Source: a virus. From it: 23,432 bases of DNA. The stretch spans positions 1 through 23,432 of IMG/VR virus record IMGVR_UViG_3300033143_003700, one strand, 5' to 3'. Both the position numbers and the translations under genes were made by a program. The notes under the pieces were generated by a model that was not told the DNA's origin, did not search any database, and worked only from the letters and a program-made list of their open reading frames with translations. Numbering within the stretch: position 1 is the first letter of the stretch; each line of letters opens with the position of its first letter. Shown here in pieces: positions 4,513 through 11,292 of the stretch.

Positions 4513-5006
4513 CTGATATCCCCATCAAAATCCGTGGCATTCAGACAGAGGACGACAGAAACTTTATCATAGCCTCTTGGATTCAGACCTTCCGGGGCCA
4601 GTCTCAGATTGACCCATGGATGCCCAGGGAGTCCTACATACCCAAGTTGTCAAACGTGATAAAACTACTTATCCACAAAAAGCCTGAAATATTTAGAATT
4701 GCATGCAACGAGGAAAACGACGACCAGGCGTTTGGCTGGGCCTGTTCGGATAGAAACGCTGTCTATTTTGCTTATGTCAAAAAGGATTTCAGGCGCTATG
4801 GCGTGGCTACGGAATTGATAGGCAGCAAGGAATGGACGCTTGCAAACTGGACAAAAATATGTGAAAAGATGACCAACGTAATATTTGAACCATCCCACTT
4901 CAAGAGGTTAATTCATGAAGCCGATAAGACTAAAGAAAGTAGTATTACAAGGAACCTCCCACCCTCACATCTTGGGCAAAACCAGGAAAACGCTGGGGCC
5001 GGATGA
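4509..5006 (+). CDS. GNAT-like protein of phage packaging region
   Basis: TTG 4509 overlaps the terS stop (TTGA). The 165-residue product starts MTDIPIKIRGIQTEDDRNFI and contains AVYFAYVKKDFRRYGVATEL (about residues 77-97). The 'YVKxxFRRxGxAxxL' element matches GNAT motif A (acetyl-CoA binding, normally R/Q-x-x-G-x-G/A). It also matches a family of GNAT-like proteins found beside phage terminase genes. In that family the domain generally ends shortly after the sequence corresponding to NVIFEPSHF. The last roughly 30 residues overlap the next gene by 92 bases and look like an overprinted extension. The substrate is unknown; enzymatic activity is not certain. Confidence 0.7.
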   Translation: MTDIPIKIRGIQTEDDRNFIIASWIQTFRGQSQIDPWMPRESYIPKLSNVIKLLIHKKPEIFRIACNEENDDQAFGWACSDRNAVYFAYVKKDFRRYGVATELIGSKEWTLANWTKICEKMTNVIFEPSHFKRLIHEADKTKESSITRNLPPSHLGQNQENAGAG

Positions 5007-5463
5007 TATCCGAAAAGAGGGAATGACGCTGTGGTACCTCCCTGAGTGGCAAGTCGTCACAGCCACTATAAAAGACAAGACAGAGCTTATTCCCAGGGAC
5101 AACATAGGCGTTATGGAGCCTTTCGACCGAGAAGAGATGGGAATCCCCAAGGCTTGCTTCAATTGGCAAATGCCTAAGCAGGACCAAGAGCCCGTCCCCT
5201 CAATCAAGCCAGGCTACTTGCCCGGTGGTAGGGTCCAGGTTGAGTCTGGACTCAACACAGAGGGCCTTGACGCTCTCAATCGCTCAGGGCCGAAGGTGTC
5301 GGACGGTAGCGGTGGCTGGGTGCCTCCGGAGCATGCAGTCATGGGAGACCCGGACCTGCCAGTTGTAGAGCTGAACAGGGAGGCCAAGGAAAAAGAGAAG
5401 CCAGTCAGGCTCGATAAAGAGGAAAAGTCAAACAAATCAAAGGACAAGAAAAAGGGGAAGTAA
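4915..5463 (+). CDS. Unrecognised protein between terS and terL, basic tail
   Basis: The 182-residue product starts at ATG 4915 inside the end of the previous gene, preceded by AAGAGG (4902-4907). The core (MTLWYLPEWQVVTATIKDKT and following, from about residue 37) has a strand-like character and resembles a small beta domain. The middle is Pro/Gly-rich (GYLPGGRVQVESGLN). The last 35 residues are almost all Lys, Glu, Asp and Ser (KSNKSKDKKKGK). A later start at ATG 5023 would remove the overlap and keep the strand-rich core. It lies directly next to terL, one base from the end of its stop to TTG 5464. Proteins at this position in podoviruses are often uncharacterised packaging-region proteins; no function is claimed. 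Confidence 0.65.
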   Translation: MKPIRLKKVVLQGTSHPHILGKTRKTLGPDDIRKEGMTLWYLPEWQVVTATIKDKTELIPRDNIGVMEPFDREEMGIPKACFNWQMPKQDQEPVPSIKPGYLPGGRVQVESGLNTEGLDALNRSGPKVSDGSGGWVPPEHAVMGDPDLPVVELNREAKEKEKPVRLDKEEKSNKSKDKKKGK

Positions 5464-6921
5464 TTGGTACGCTGGCGGCCACCTAGACATGCGGAGAGAG
5501 ACAGGTTTTTTGACTTGCCTGTCCCACCTCCAGATCTGCTTGAGGGATCTCACGATCAACAGATGGCAGTGGCCAACGATCCGTCCAAGAGAATCACAAA
5601 TGACTGCGGCCGTCGGACAGGTAAAACCACGGGTACAGGAAAAAGACTGGCCAAGAGTGCAGAAAACAACCCGGCCAAGGGCGGGGACGAGTCGATAATT
5701 GCCTACGTGGCCCCAACGAAAAATCAAGCAAAGAGGCTCATGTGGGGAAAACTCCAGTGGATGGCAAGTCAAGAGGACCTGCCTTACGAGTTTCAAGCCA
5801 CAGAGTTGATCGCTAGACATAAAAATGGTGCTCAGATATGGCTTATGGGTGCAAATGACGACAGAGACGTTGAAAGGCTCAGGGGCTTCGCTTATCGTAG
5901 GGTAGAGGTGGACGAAGCCCAAGCAATTGGAGCCAATTTTGAGGATCTAGTGGACGAGGTTTTGGACCCGGCCTTGGCAGATTATGACGGGACCTTGGTT
6001 CTGTCTGGTACGCCAAACGCTAGTTGCTGTGGGTATTTCCATGACGCGTCAACAGGCGCAATCCCTGGTTGGTCTAATCATCACGGGACTATCTTAGACA
6101 ATCCCTATTTTCCAAGATGGAGAGGGCGGGACAACTGGAGAGAAGAAGCCAGAGCTTGGCTAGAGGGCCACAGAACAAAGAGAGGCTGGAATGAAGACCA
6201 CCCCACGTACCAGAGGGAATGGCTTGGAAAATGGGTTAGGGACGAGGGAGGGCTTGTCTACAAATACGAACCTTCCAAAAACGACTACGATGGAACACTC
6301 CCAGATGGTTATACTTGGGAATATGTCGCAGGAGTTGACTTCGGGCATGATGACTGTTTTGCCGTGGTCGTTTGGGCGTTTTGCCGAGACCTTCCGGACT
6401 TATACGAAGTATATACCTACAAAAAAGCAGGATTGACGGTAAGTGATTGGGGCAGGATTATCAGAGATGTTGAACAGAGATTTGACCCGATAGCAGAGCC
6501 CGCCGACACGGGAGCCCTGGGCAAAGCAATCACCAAAGAGCTAAACCAAAGGTTTGGTTGCAACCTGCAACCTGCTGAGAAGAAAGAGAAAAACGCTAAT
6601 ATCGATTTAATGAATAGTGATTTTAAACTTGGGATCTTACATATCAGGGCCGAGTCTCCGATGAAGCATACGCTCCAAACCCTGCAATGGTCGGAAAAGT
6701 TTACAGGGGACCGCAGGAGAGAAGACCCCAGGTTTGTGAATGATGACACAGACGCGGGGCTCTACGGCTACAGAGAAGCTAAGCATTGGGCATGGCAACC
6801 ACGTGAGGTCAGGCCAGAGTTCGGGACGACCGAGTATACGGATTCGATTGCAGATGACATGATGAAAAAGGAAGAGGACGCTTTCAATCAAAAACAGGGG
6901 GAGGAATGGTGGGAGCAATGA
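5464..6921 (+). CDS. terL: Terminase large subunit (ATPase-nuclease)
   Basis: This 485-residue protein has the two-domain layout of phage packaging motors. The ATPase has Walker A GRRTGKTT (about residues 49-56), Walker B VEVDEAQ (147-153) and motif III SGTPN (181-185). The RNase H-like nuclease has VDFGHDD with its first Asp at about 292, ADTG (Asp 348) and DDTDAGLYGYREAKHW (Asp 428/430), which fit the conserved catalytic acid positions. The start is TTG 5464, immediately after the previous stop, with GGGGAAG upstream; the first in-frame Met is at residue 34. The length is normal for the family. It uses AGA/AGG for 29 of 38 arginines, unlike the capsid gene. It drives ATP-dependent DNA translocation into the prohead and cuts concatemers. 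Confidence 0.93.
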   Translation: MVRWRPPRHAERDRFFDLPVPPPDLLEGSHDQQMAVANDPSKRITNDCGRRTGKTTGTGKRLAKSAENNPAKGGDESIIAYVAPTKNQAKRLMWGKLQWMASQEDLPYEFQATELIARHKNGAQIWLMGANDDRDVERLRGFAYRRVEVDEAQAIGANFEDLVDEVLDPALADYDGTLVLSGTPNASCCGYFHDASTGAIPGWSNHHGTILDNPYFPRWRGRDNWREEARAWLEGHRTKRGWNEDHPTYQREWLGKWVRDEGGLVYKYEPSKNDYDGTLPDGYTWEYVAGVDFGHDDCFAVVVWAFCRDLPDLYEVYTYKKAGLTVSDWGRIIRDVEQRFDPIAEPADTGALGKAITKELNQRFGCNLQPAEKKEKNANIDLMNSDFKLGILHIRAESPMKHTLQTLQWSEKFTGDRRREDPRFVNDDTDAGLYGYREAKHWAWQPREVRPEFGTTEYTDSIADDMMKKEEDAFNQKQGEEWWEQ

Positions 6922-7109
6922 GCGAAAAAATGGTAAAGGCTGTTGTGGTCTACTTCCCTTTGGACGTTTGGGAAAAGATGGCTAACCAGAATACCCAGGT
7001 TATGGTTGATGGGTACAAAATGGAGCTATCCACTATTGATAAGCCAGACGAGAAGATAAAGGCCCGCAAACGCACAGTAAGAAAACGGTGGCTACAAGAT
7101 GGCGAATGA
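6918..7109 (+). CDS. Small protein of unknown function after terL
   Basis: ATG 6918 overlaps the terL stop as ATGA; an in-frame ATG at 6906 gives four more residues. The 63-residue product (MSEKMVKAVVVYFPLDVWEK ...) ends in a highly basic stretch (KARKRTVRKRWLQDGE). It has no cysteine or membrane signature. It overlaps the next gene by 11 bases, so it fits the operon. The function is unknown. Confidence 0.55.
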   Translation: MSEKMVKAVVVYFPLDVWEKMANQNTQVMVDGYKMELSTIDKPDEKIKARKRTVRKRWLQDGE

Positions 7110-7491
7110 GAGAACACTAAGCCAGCTACACGCTCAATTCGGTCCGGACGCTGATAGCTTTAAGACCGTCCTTTTCAAAACAGAGGTCAATTCCTGTGAC
7201 GTGGTTGACGAGTACTACATTCCTGATATCTGGGACGTGGTAGGGGACACCATCCTGCTAGACTGGTACTCCGAGGTAAAGCAAGTCATCATTCAAAACA
7301 CAGACGACACTCATTATCTTGAATTCGACTATGACGACGCCATTTCTGGAACAAACTACGTCAATCTTATCCCCCCGGGCGAAAGCGTGGCTATTTGCCA
7401 GCCTGACGTAACGGTTGACATTGCTCTTATTTGTGACGATGCGGACGAATCGGTTGACGCCCATATAACGGTTGTGGGGAAAAAGCTATGA
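7099..7491 (+). CDS. Small beta-rich protein, possible virion accessory
   Basis: This 130-residue product is preceded by GGTGG before ATG 7099. Its second half alternates hydrophobic strands with loops (VIIQNTDDTHYLEFDY, NLIPPGESVAIC, VDIALICDDAD, DAHITVVGKK). This is typical of small beta-sandwich domains in which an 'xIPPGExxxx' turn precedes the final strands. The product is acidic, with several Asp-rich loops. Such proteins near portal and capsid genes are often capsid-decorating or head-associated, but no family was identified. ATGA couples it to the next gene. Confidence 0.55.
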   Translation: MANERTLSQLHAQFGPDADSFKTVLFKTEVNSCDVVDEYYIPDIWDVVGDTILLDWYSEVKQVIIQNTDDTHYLEFDYDDAISGTNYVNLIPPGESVAICQPDVTVDIALICDDADESVDAHITVVGKKL

Positions 7492-7859
7492 TGCTAGACG
7501 TTTTACCTGAGTTCCAGTTCCGGGATGATGACGACAACCTCAAGGACCTGGCAAGGTTCATTACCTACAGGTATGGATCCTCGACAGAGGTTAGGGTCAC
7601 ACACAAACGTCTTTATGCACCCGTTGCAAGCGTCTCAGTAGAGCCGGCTACCACAATTGCAATCAAAAACCACGGGACAGAGAGGGCCGCGATCGAGCTG
7701 GGCGGGGCTGGGAACAATCTCTCAATCGACCCTGGCCTTTGGACTCTCTACACTTGGCTTGACGGATTGAATCCTATCCCTCTCTTGAGTCTAGGTGTCA
7801 ATCCTGTCCTGCTTGAGATCCTTGCTGTCTGGAATTACGAATTGGTGGACCAGCAATGA
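7488..7859 (+). CDS. Small beta-rich protein, possible virion accessory
   Basis: ATG 7488 overlaps the previous stop as ATGA; ATG 7491 is an alternative. The 123-residue product has the same architecture as its neighbour. It has an N-terminal variable part, then strands (TTIAIKNHGTERAAIEL, NNLSIDPGLWTLYTWLDG, LLSLGVNPVLLEILAVWNY). The 'xIKNxGxxxAxIEL ... LSIDPG' layout parallels 'IIQNTDDxHYLEF ... NLIPPG' in the gene at 7099, so the two may be diverged copies. The function is unknown; a head-surface role is an inference from position. Confidence 0.55.
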   Translation: MMLDVLPEFQFRDDDDNLKDLARFITYRYGSSTEVRVTHKRLYAPVASVSVEPATTIAIKNHGTERAAIELGGAGNNLSIDPGLWTLYTWLDGLNPIPLLSLGVNPVLLEILAVWNYELVDQQ

Positions 7860-8113
7860 TTTTAGATGATTTCAGGCTATTGATTTCATTTTTTAGATCT
7901 CACGGGCTAGATCCAAGCTTGGTTATTCCCCATTTGCATAGGAATGAAAAAGATGAATATCTTGCCATGGCAGAGGATTGGCAAAAAGAAGAAGAAGCAT
8001 TCAAAAACCAACAAGTTAGAGACATCCCAGAGACAGAAGAAGACAAGAGGGCCAGGCTTGAACTAGATAAGCAAGAGTATGAAGACCTTCTCATGCATTC
8101 AGCGGGGCGATAA
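7856..8113 (+). CDS. Small charged protein before the portal
   Basis: ATG 7856 overlaps the previous stop as ATGA. The 85-residue product (MILDDFRLLISFFRSHGLDP ...) has a hydrophobic N-terminal helix that is probably not membrane-spanning (about residues 1-15). A long Glu/Lys/Asp helix follows (DWQKEEEAFKNQQVRD onward) and could form a coiled coil. It sits directly before the portal ATG with no gap. It could be a portal-associated or scaffold-like helper; no family was recognised. Confidence 0.55.
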   Translation: MILDDFRLLISFFRSHGLDPSLVIPHLHRNEKDEYLAMAEDWQKEEEAFKNQQVRDIPETEEDKRARLELDKQEYEDLLMHSAGR

Positions 8114-10066
8114 ATGACATACGAAATCAATAAAAATACTCGTTGGTGGCAGCTTGATAAAGGCTCAAGACATGAGGGTGTATTTGGGGCCGTACGACAC
8201 TTGATAAACACAAGTGCCTGGAGGACAGACAGAAACCTACGGAATATGAGGTTGTATGGGTCGTCTAAAATCCTCGGCTTTAGCGGTGGTGAGTATGTCC
8301 ATGAACACATGGATTTTGAGGAGCGCCTATCCCTGAATGTCATCAAATCAGTTATTGACGCAGCAACAAGCAAGATTTCCTCCAACCGTCCCAGGGCGCA
8401 ATTTCTCACAGAGGGTGGCAAATGGGGATTGCAAGAGCAGGCTAAGAAGTTGACCCAATTTGTTGATGGGCAATTCTGGGCTTGTGACGTGTATAAAAAG
8501 ACTCGTAAAGTCTTTAGGGATGCCTGTATTTTTGGCAACGGGCCTGTACACGTATACACTGATTGGAGTGACCCTGAGAATCCCACACCTACGGTTGAGA
8601 GAGTTTTCCCAGAGGAACTGTGGTTTGACCCGGTTGATGCCAAGTACGGCAGACCGAGGCAAATATACCGCGTCAAGACGATAGGTAGAGAAGTGCTAGC
8701 CGGAGATCCTGAGTATAAGAAAAAGATGACCCAAATCAAGGGGGCTGGGCTGATAAGGGAAGAGGAGTCGGGCTTTGAGAGCCTAGCCGATCCCGTGACA
8801 GTGATTGAGGCTATTCACCTCCCAAGCTCTCCATCTGCAAAGGATGGCTGGCGGGTTCTCTGTGTTGACACCGGGGAGCTATCCGCAGTCGAATACAAGA
8901 GGAAAAAATTCCCATTTCCCATGATGCACTGGACAGAGCCGGTTTTGGGTTCAGAGGGGATAGGGCTGGGTGATGAGCTGCAGGGGATCCAGGTTGAGAT
9001 AAACAAGATCCTTCGTAAGGTCCAACAACACATGCACCTAGCTTCAAGCTTTATCCTTGCCAACCGTGGATCTAAAATCCTCAAGTCCCACTTGACCAAC
9101 ACGCCATGGTCCCTGTTAGAATACACCGGGGACGCCCCCACGTTTGCTACAATCCAGTCAATTAGCCCTGAATACTTTGCTCAGATAGATCGCCTTTACG
9201 CCAATGCCTTTGAAATCGCTGGGATAACTCAACTCTTCTCAACAGGCAAAAAGCCGTCTGGGCTGGATAGTGGCAAGGCTTTACGTGAGTACAAAGACAC
9301 TGAGAGCCAACGCTTTATGGCCACAGGGCAAGCATGGGAAGAGTTTCATTTGGAGATCTCAGAATGCCTGATTGAAGAAGCCAAGGAAATTGACGAGACA
9401 CTGAAAGCAACAGGAAAGACAGACGGCTACACTGTCCTAGCAAAGAATGAAGCAGGTGACGGCCTAGATAGACTGAAATGGGAAGACGTCAACCTTGATC
9501 GGGATAAGTACGTTATGCAACAATATCCAACGTCTGCACTTCCCAAGCTTCCCGCTTTCAGGATGGAGCAAGTCAAGGAAATGCTAGACGTTGAGCCACG
9601 GCTACAAAACAGGGCTCTTGAGTTGCTGGCATTCCCCGATCTGAAAGCAGCGACAAAACAGATAAACGCCCCGATTGACGAAATAGAGCAGGTTACAGAC
9701 AGGATGCTGTATGCCGAAGGGGACATGTACGATCTCTACACTCCCCCGGATAGCTTTACCAAGCTTGGGCCGGCTATGAATATCACAAAGAACAAGTATA
9801 TCAGGGCTAGAATGGACGGTTGTCCAGAAGAACGGCTTGAGCTACTCTTGCGCTACATGTCAGAAGTTGAGGAACTTATGAAGCCTCCAGAACCTCCCCA
9901 AATTGAAGGCCCTATGCCCGGTGAAGGACTACCCACGGGACTGCCTCCCGCTCCTGCGCCCGGCATGGGGCCTGCTTCACCCCCTGGAATGGGTGACGTG
10001 AATATTAGCCCACGGATAAATGTTCAAGGTCCGGAGGCAATGCCTCCTATTCCAGGGCAGAGGTAA
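8114..10066 (+). CDS. Portal protein
   Basis: This 650-residue protein forms the dodecameric DNA entry vertex in tailed phages. Visible features typical of podovirus portals include an early helical segment ending IDAATSKISSNRPRAQF (residues near 90). Then come KLTQFVDGQFWACDVYKKTR and DACIFGNGPVHVYTDW (wing/stem region). PTVERVFPEELWFDPVDAKY follows, then LGDELQGIQVEINKILRKVQ. The C-terminal tail (last about 60 residues) is Pro/Gly/Met-rich (PPEPPQIEGPMPGEGLPTG). The position between terminase and scaffold/capsid genes and the length both fit. The start is ATG 8114, directly after the previous stop, with a weak GGGG upstream. Family assignment rests on recognised conserved segments, not on a search. 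Confidence 0.88.
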   Translation: MTYEINKNTRWWQLDKGSRHEGVFGAVRHLINTSAWRTDRNLRNMRLYGSSKILGFSGGEYVHEHMDFEERLSLNVIKSVIDAATSKISSNRPRAQFLTEGGKWGLQEQAKKLTQFVDGQFWACDVYKKTRKVFRDACIFGNGPVHVYTDWSDPENPTPTVERVFPEELWFDPVDAKYGRPRQIYRVKTIGREVLAGDPEYKKKMTQIKGAGLIREEESGFESLADPVTVIEAIHLPSSPSAKDGWRVLCVDTGELSAVEYKRKKFPFPMMHWTEPVLGSEGIGLGDELQGIQVEINKILRKVQQHMHLASSFILANRGSKILKSHLTNTPWSLLEYTGDAPTFATIQSISPEYFAQIDRLYANAFEIAGITQLFSTGKKPSGLDSGKALREYKDTESQRFMATGQAWEEFHLEISECLIEEAKEIDETLKATGKTDGYTVLAKNEAGDGLDRLKWEDVNLDRDKYVMQQYPTSALPKLPAFRMEQVKEMLDVEPRLQNRALELLAFPDLKAATKQINAPIDEIEQVTDRMLYAEGDMYDLYTPPDSFTKLGPAMNITKNKYIRARMDGCPEERLELLLRYMSEVEELMKPPEPPQIEGPMPGEGLPTGLPPAPAPGMGPASPPGMGDVNISPRINVQGPEAMPPIPGQR

Positions 10067-10068
10067 TA

Positions 10069-10269
10069 ATGGACCAAGGGCCACAAAAGGAAATCAAGAC
10101 AGGGTTCGAGACGCCAGGTTGGCACTACGACATAACCCCAGGAGCCATGCTTACTTGGTGTGGAAATTGGTTTGAATTTGTAGGTGTGGACCCGGACAGA
10201 CCGGATATTGTCTTTTTTAGGCACGTAAATGAAACGAAAAACAACACAAGGACAAAAGGGAAAAAATGA
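10069..10269 (+). CDS. Small protein between portal and scaffold
   Basis: This 66-residue product has GAGG about 6 bases before ATG 10069 and ATGA coupling to the next gene. It contains HYDITPGAMLTWCGNWFEFV and then PDRPDIVFFRHV, which suggests a compact beta-strand unit, and ends in a basic tail. It is in the slot between portal and scaffold. No family was recognised. Confidence 0.55.
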   Translation: MDQGPQKEIKTGFETPGWHYDITPGAMLTWCGNWFEFVGVDPDRPDIVFFRHVNETKNNTRTKGKK

Positions 10270-10697
10270 TAAGCGACGAAGCGATTAAATCCGCAGTGGC
10301 GGCCATCGGACAAGAGTCAAGCTCAGAAGAGCCAACGGAAACGCAACCAGAGGTACATGAACCAAATGATCAGGAAAAAGAAGGTGAACCCAGTCAGGAA
10401 AGTGATACCGAAAAGCCCCAGGAAACAGAGGAAAAGACCGAAAAGATCGATCCGGAGGTAGTAGCAAAGCCAGAAGAACCGGAGCCAGAACCCAAGCTTT
10501 CCCGACGTGACGAATTCATTGAGAAGGCCAGCAAGGAACACAAATTACGAGAGCGCGAAAACGCAATCAAGTCTCAAGAGGGTGAGTTCAACACGCTGAG
10601 GGAAACTCTTGCCAAAATAGAGCAGAACCCGCTTGCGTACGTAGCAGAGAAGGACCCGAACTTTTATCAGCTCAGAACAAACAGATTGAGGACTTGA
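10266..10697 (+). CDS. Scaffold protein, N-terminal part (apparent split gene)
   Basis: The 143-residue product starts MISDEAIKSAVAAIGQ, has an acidic Glu/Pro/Thr-rich region (about residues 18-78) and then RRDEFIEKASKEHKLRERENA, a coiled-coil start. A low-complexity acidic N-terminus with a helical rest, between portal and capsid, is the usual form of a phage scaffolding protein. The frame ends in NRLRT at 10697. However, the -1 frame is open from 10586, and reading it gives QNKQIEDLKKQIQDLTGLVI, a regular coiled coil that continues into the next gene. Together the two make about 305 residues, a normal scaffold length. The join could be a frameshift, a real split or a base-call error. Confidence 0.75.
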   Translation: MISDEAIKSAVAAIGQESSSEEPTETQPEVHEPNDQEKEGEPSQESDTEKPQETEEKTEKIDPEVVAKPEEPEPEPKLSRRDEFIEKASKEHKLRERENAIKSQEGEFNTLRETLAKIEQNPLAYVAEKDPNFYQLRTNRLRT

Positions 10698-11182
10698 AAA
10701 AACAGATTCAGGACTTGACTGGATTGGTCATTCAGTCCCAGGAGAAACAGCAGGGAGACAACGCCTACAACCAATTTATGGGAGAGCTTGGCCGTGTCCT
10801 AAGCACAGGTGACCACGAGCCTATCAAGGCGTATGCCCACGAATTCGAGCTATTGACAGGCAAAAAGTTTGACGTTAGGGCAGAGGCTGCAAGCGTTTGG
10901 GCAGAGTTCAACGAGACCTACAAAAAAAGCTTGTCACCAAAAGAAGTTGCTGAGATACTAAAAGAAGATTGTGAAAGTCATCTTGAGAGAATAAACAAAG
11001 GGAGAGCAAAGCCAGATCCAAAAGAGGAGCCGAAAAAGAATGAAAAGAAGGACGGCGGCAACGGCAAAGCAAAATCTCTCAATAACAATATGGAGGAAAA
11101 TTCTGCCTCCGGGGTTGATGACGATGAAGCATGGGAAGGATTGACCCACGAGGAGAGAATCCGTAAAGCAGCAATGATGTAG
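10694..11182 (+). CDS. Scaffold protein, C-terminal part (apparent split gene)
   Basis: The 162-residue frame begins with TTG 10694, overlapping the previous stop as TTGA. No ribosome-binding site at proper spacing is seen (GAGG is only 3 bases from TTG). It starts KKQIQDLTGLVIQSQEKQQG, a coiled coil already open upstream in the same frame. Residues about 20-95 are helical and end in a Lys/Glu-rich stretch and an acidic tail (GVDDDEAWEGLTHEERIRKA). That pattern resembles the C-terminal coat-binding end of scaffolds. No slippery heptamer of the classical X-XXY-YYZ type was found in the shared window 10586-10694. It could be made by re-initiation, frameshifting, or be part of one gene with an indel. 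Confidence 0.7.
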   Translation: MKKQIQDLTGLVIQSQEKQQGDNAYNQFMGELGRVLSTGDHEPIKAYAHEFELLTGKKFDVRAEAASVWAEFNETYKKSLSPKEVAEILKEDCESHLERINKGRAKPDPKEEPKKNEKKDGGNGKAKSLNNNMEENSASGVDDDEAWEGLTHEERIRKAAMM

Positions 11183-11193
11183 ACTAGAACCAT

Positions 11194-11209
11194 CCCCACC
11201 GAAATGGGG
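11194..11209 (+). promoter_or_regulatory. Hairpin in the leader of the capsid gene
   Basis: CCCCA (11194-11198) and TGGGG (11205-11209) form a 5-bp stem with a six-base loop (CCGAAA). No T-run follows, so it is not a convincing terminator. It may mark an mRNA processing or stabilising structure between scaffold and capsid. Confidence 0.4.
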
Positions 11210-11266
11210 CATATCGAAAAGTATTACTCCGAAGATCCGGGTTAGAGACACAACACAAACCCAAAC

Positions 11267-11279
11267 GCGCCACAGGCGC
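11267..11279 (+). promoter_or_regulatory. GC-rich hairpin next to the capsid ribosome-binding site
   Basis: GCGCC (11267-11271) and GGCGC (11275-11279) form a 5-bp stem with a three-base ACA loop. It lies two bases before the capsid Shine-Dalgarno GGAGGA (11282-11287). It could protect the 5' end of the capsid message or keep the ribosome-binding site single-stranded. Confidence 0.4.
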
Positions 11280-11292
11280 CCGGAGGAATACG

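Noticed and set aside
5437-5922. Minus-strand frame of 161 codons opposite the start of terL
   Set aside because: It lies over the terL Walker A region; composition is typical of a shadow frame and no motif is present.
7900-8739. Long minus-strand open frame (279 codons) opposite the end of gene 7856 and the start of the portal
   Set aside because: The opposite strand is convincingly coding (portal). The antisense product is Ser/Leu/Cys-rich shadow sequence without a recognisable domain or ribosome-binding context.
10586-10697. Programmed -1 frameshift at a classical slippery heptamer in the scaffold
   Set aside because: In-frame codons across the shared window were checked and no X-XXY-YYZ heptamer was found; the nearest A-run (10697 onward) lies after the stop. 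The split is reported, but not as a confirmed programmed frameshift.
11194-11209. Intrinsic terminator between scaffold and capsid
   Set aside because: The stem is only 5 bp and no T-run follows; listed as a leader hairpin instead.
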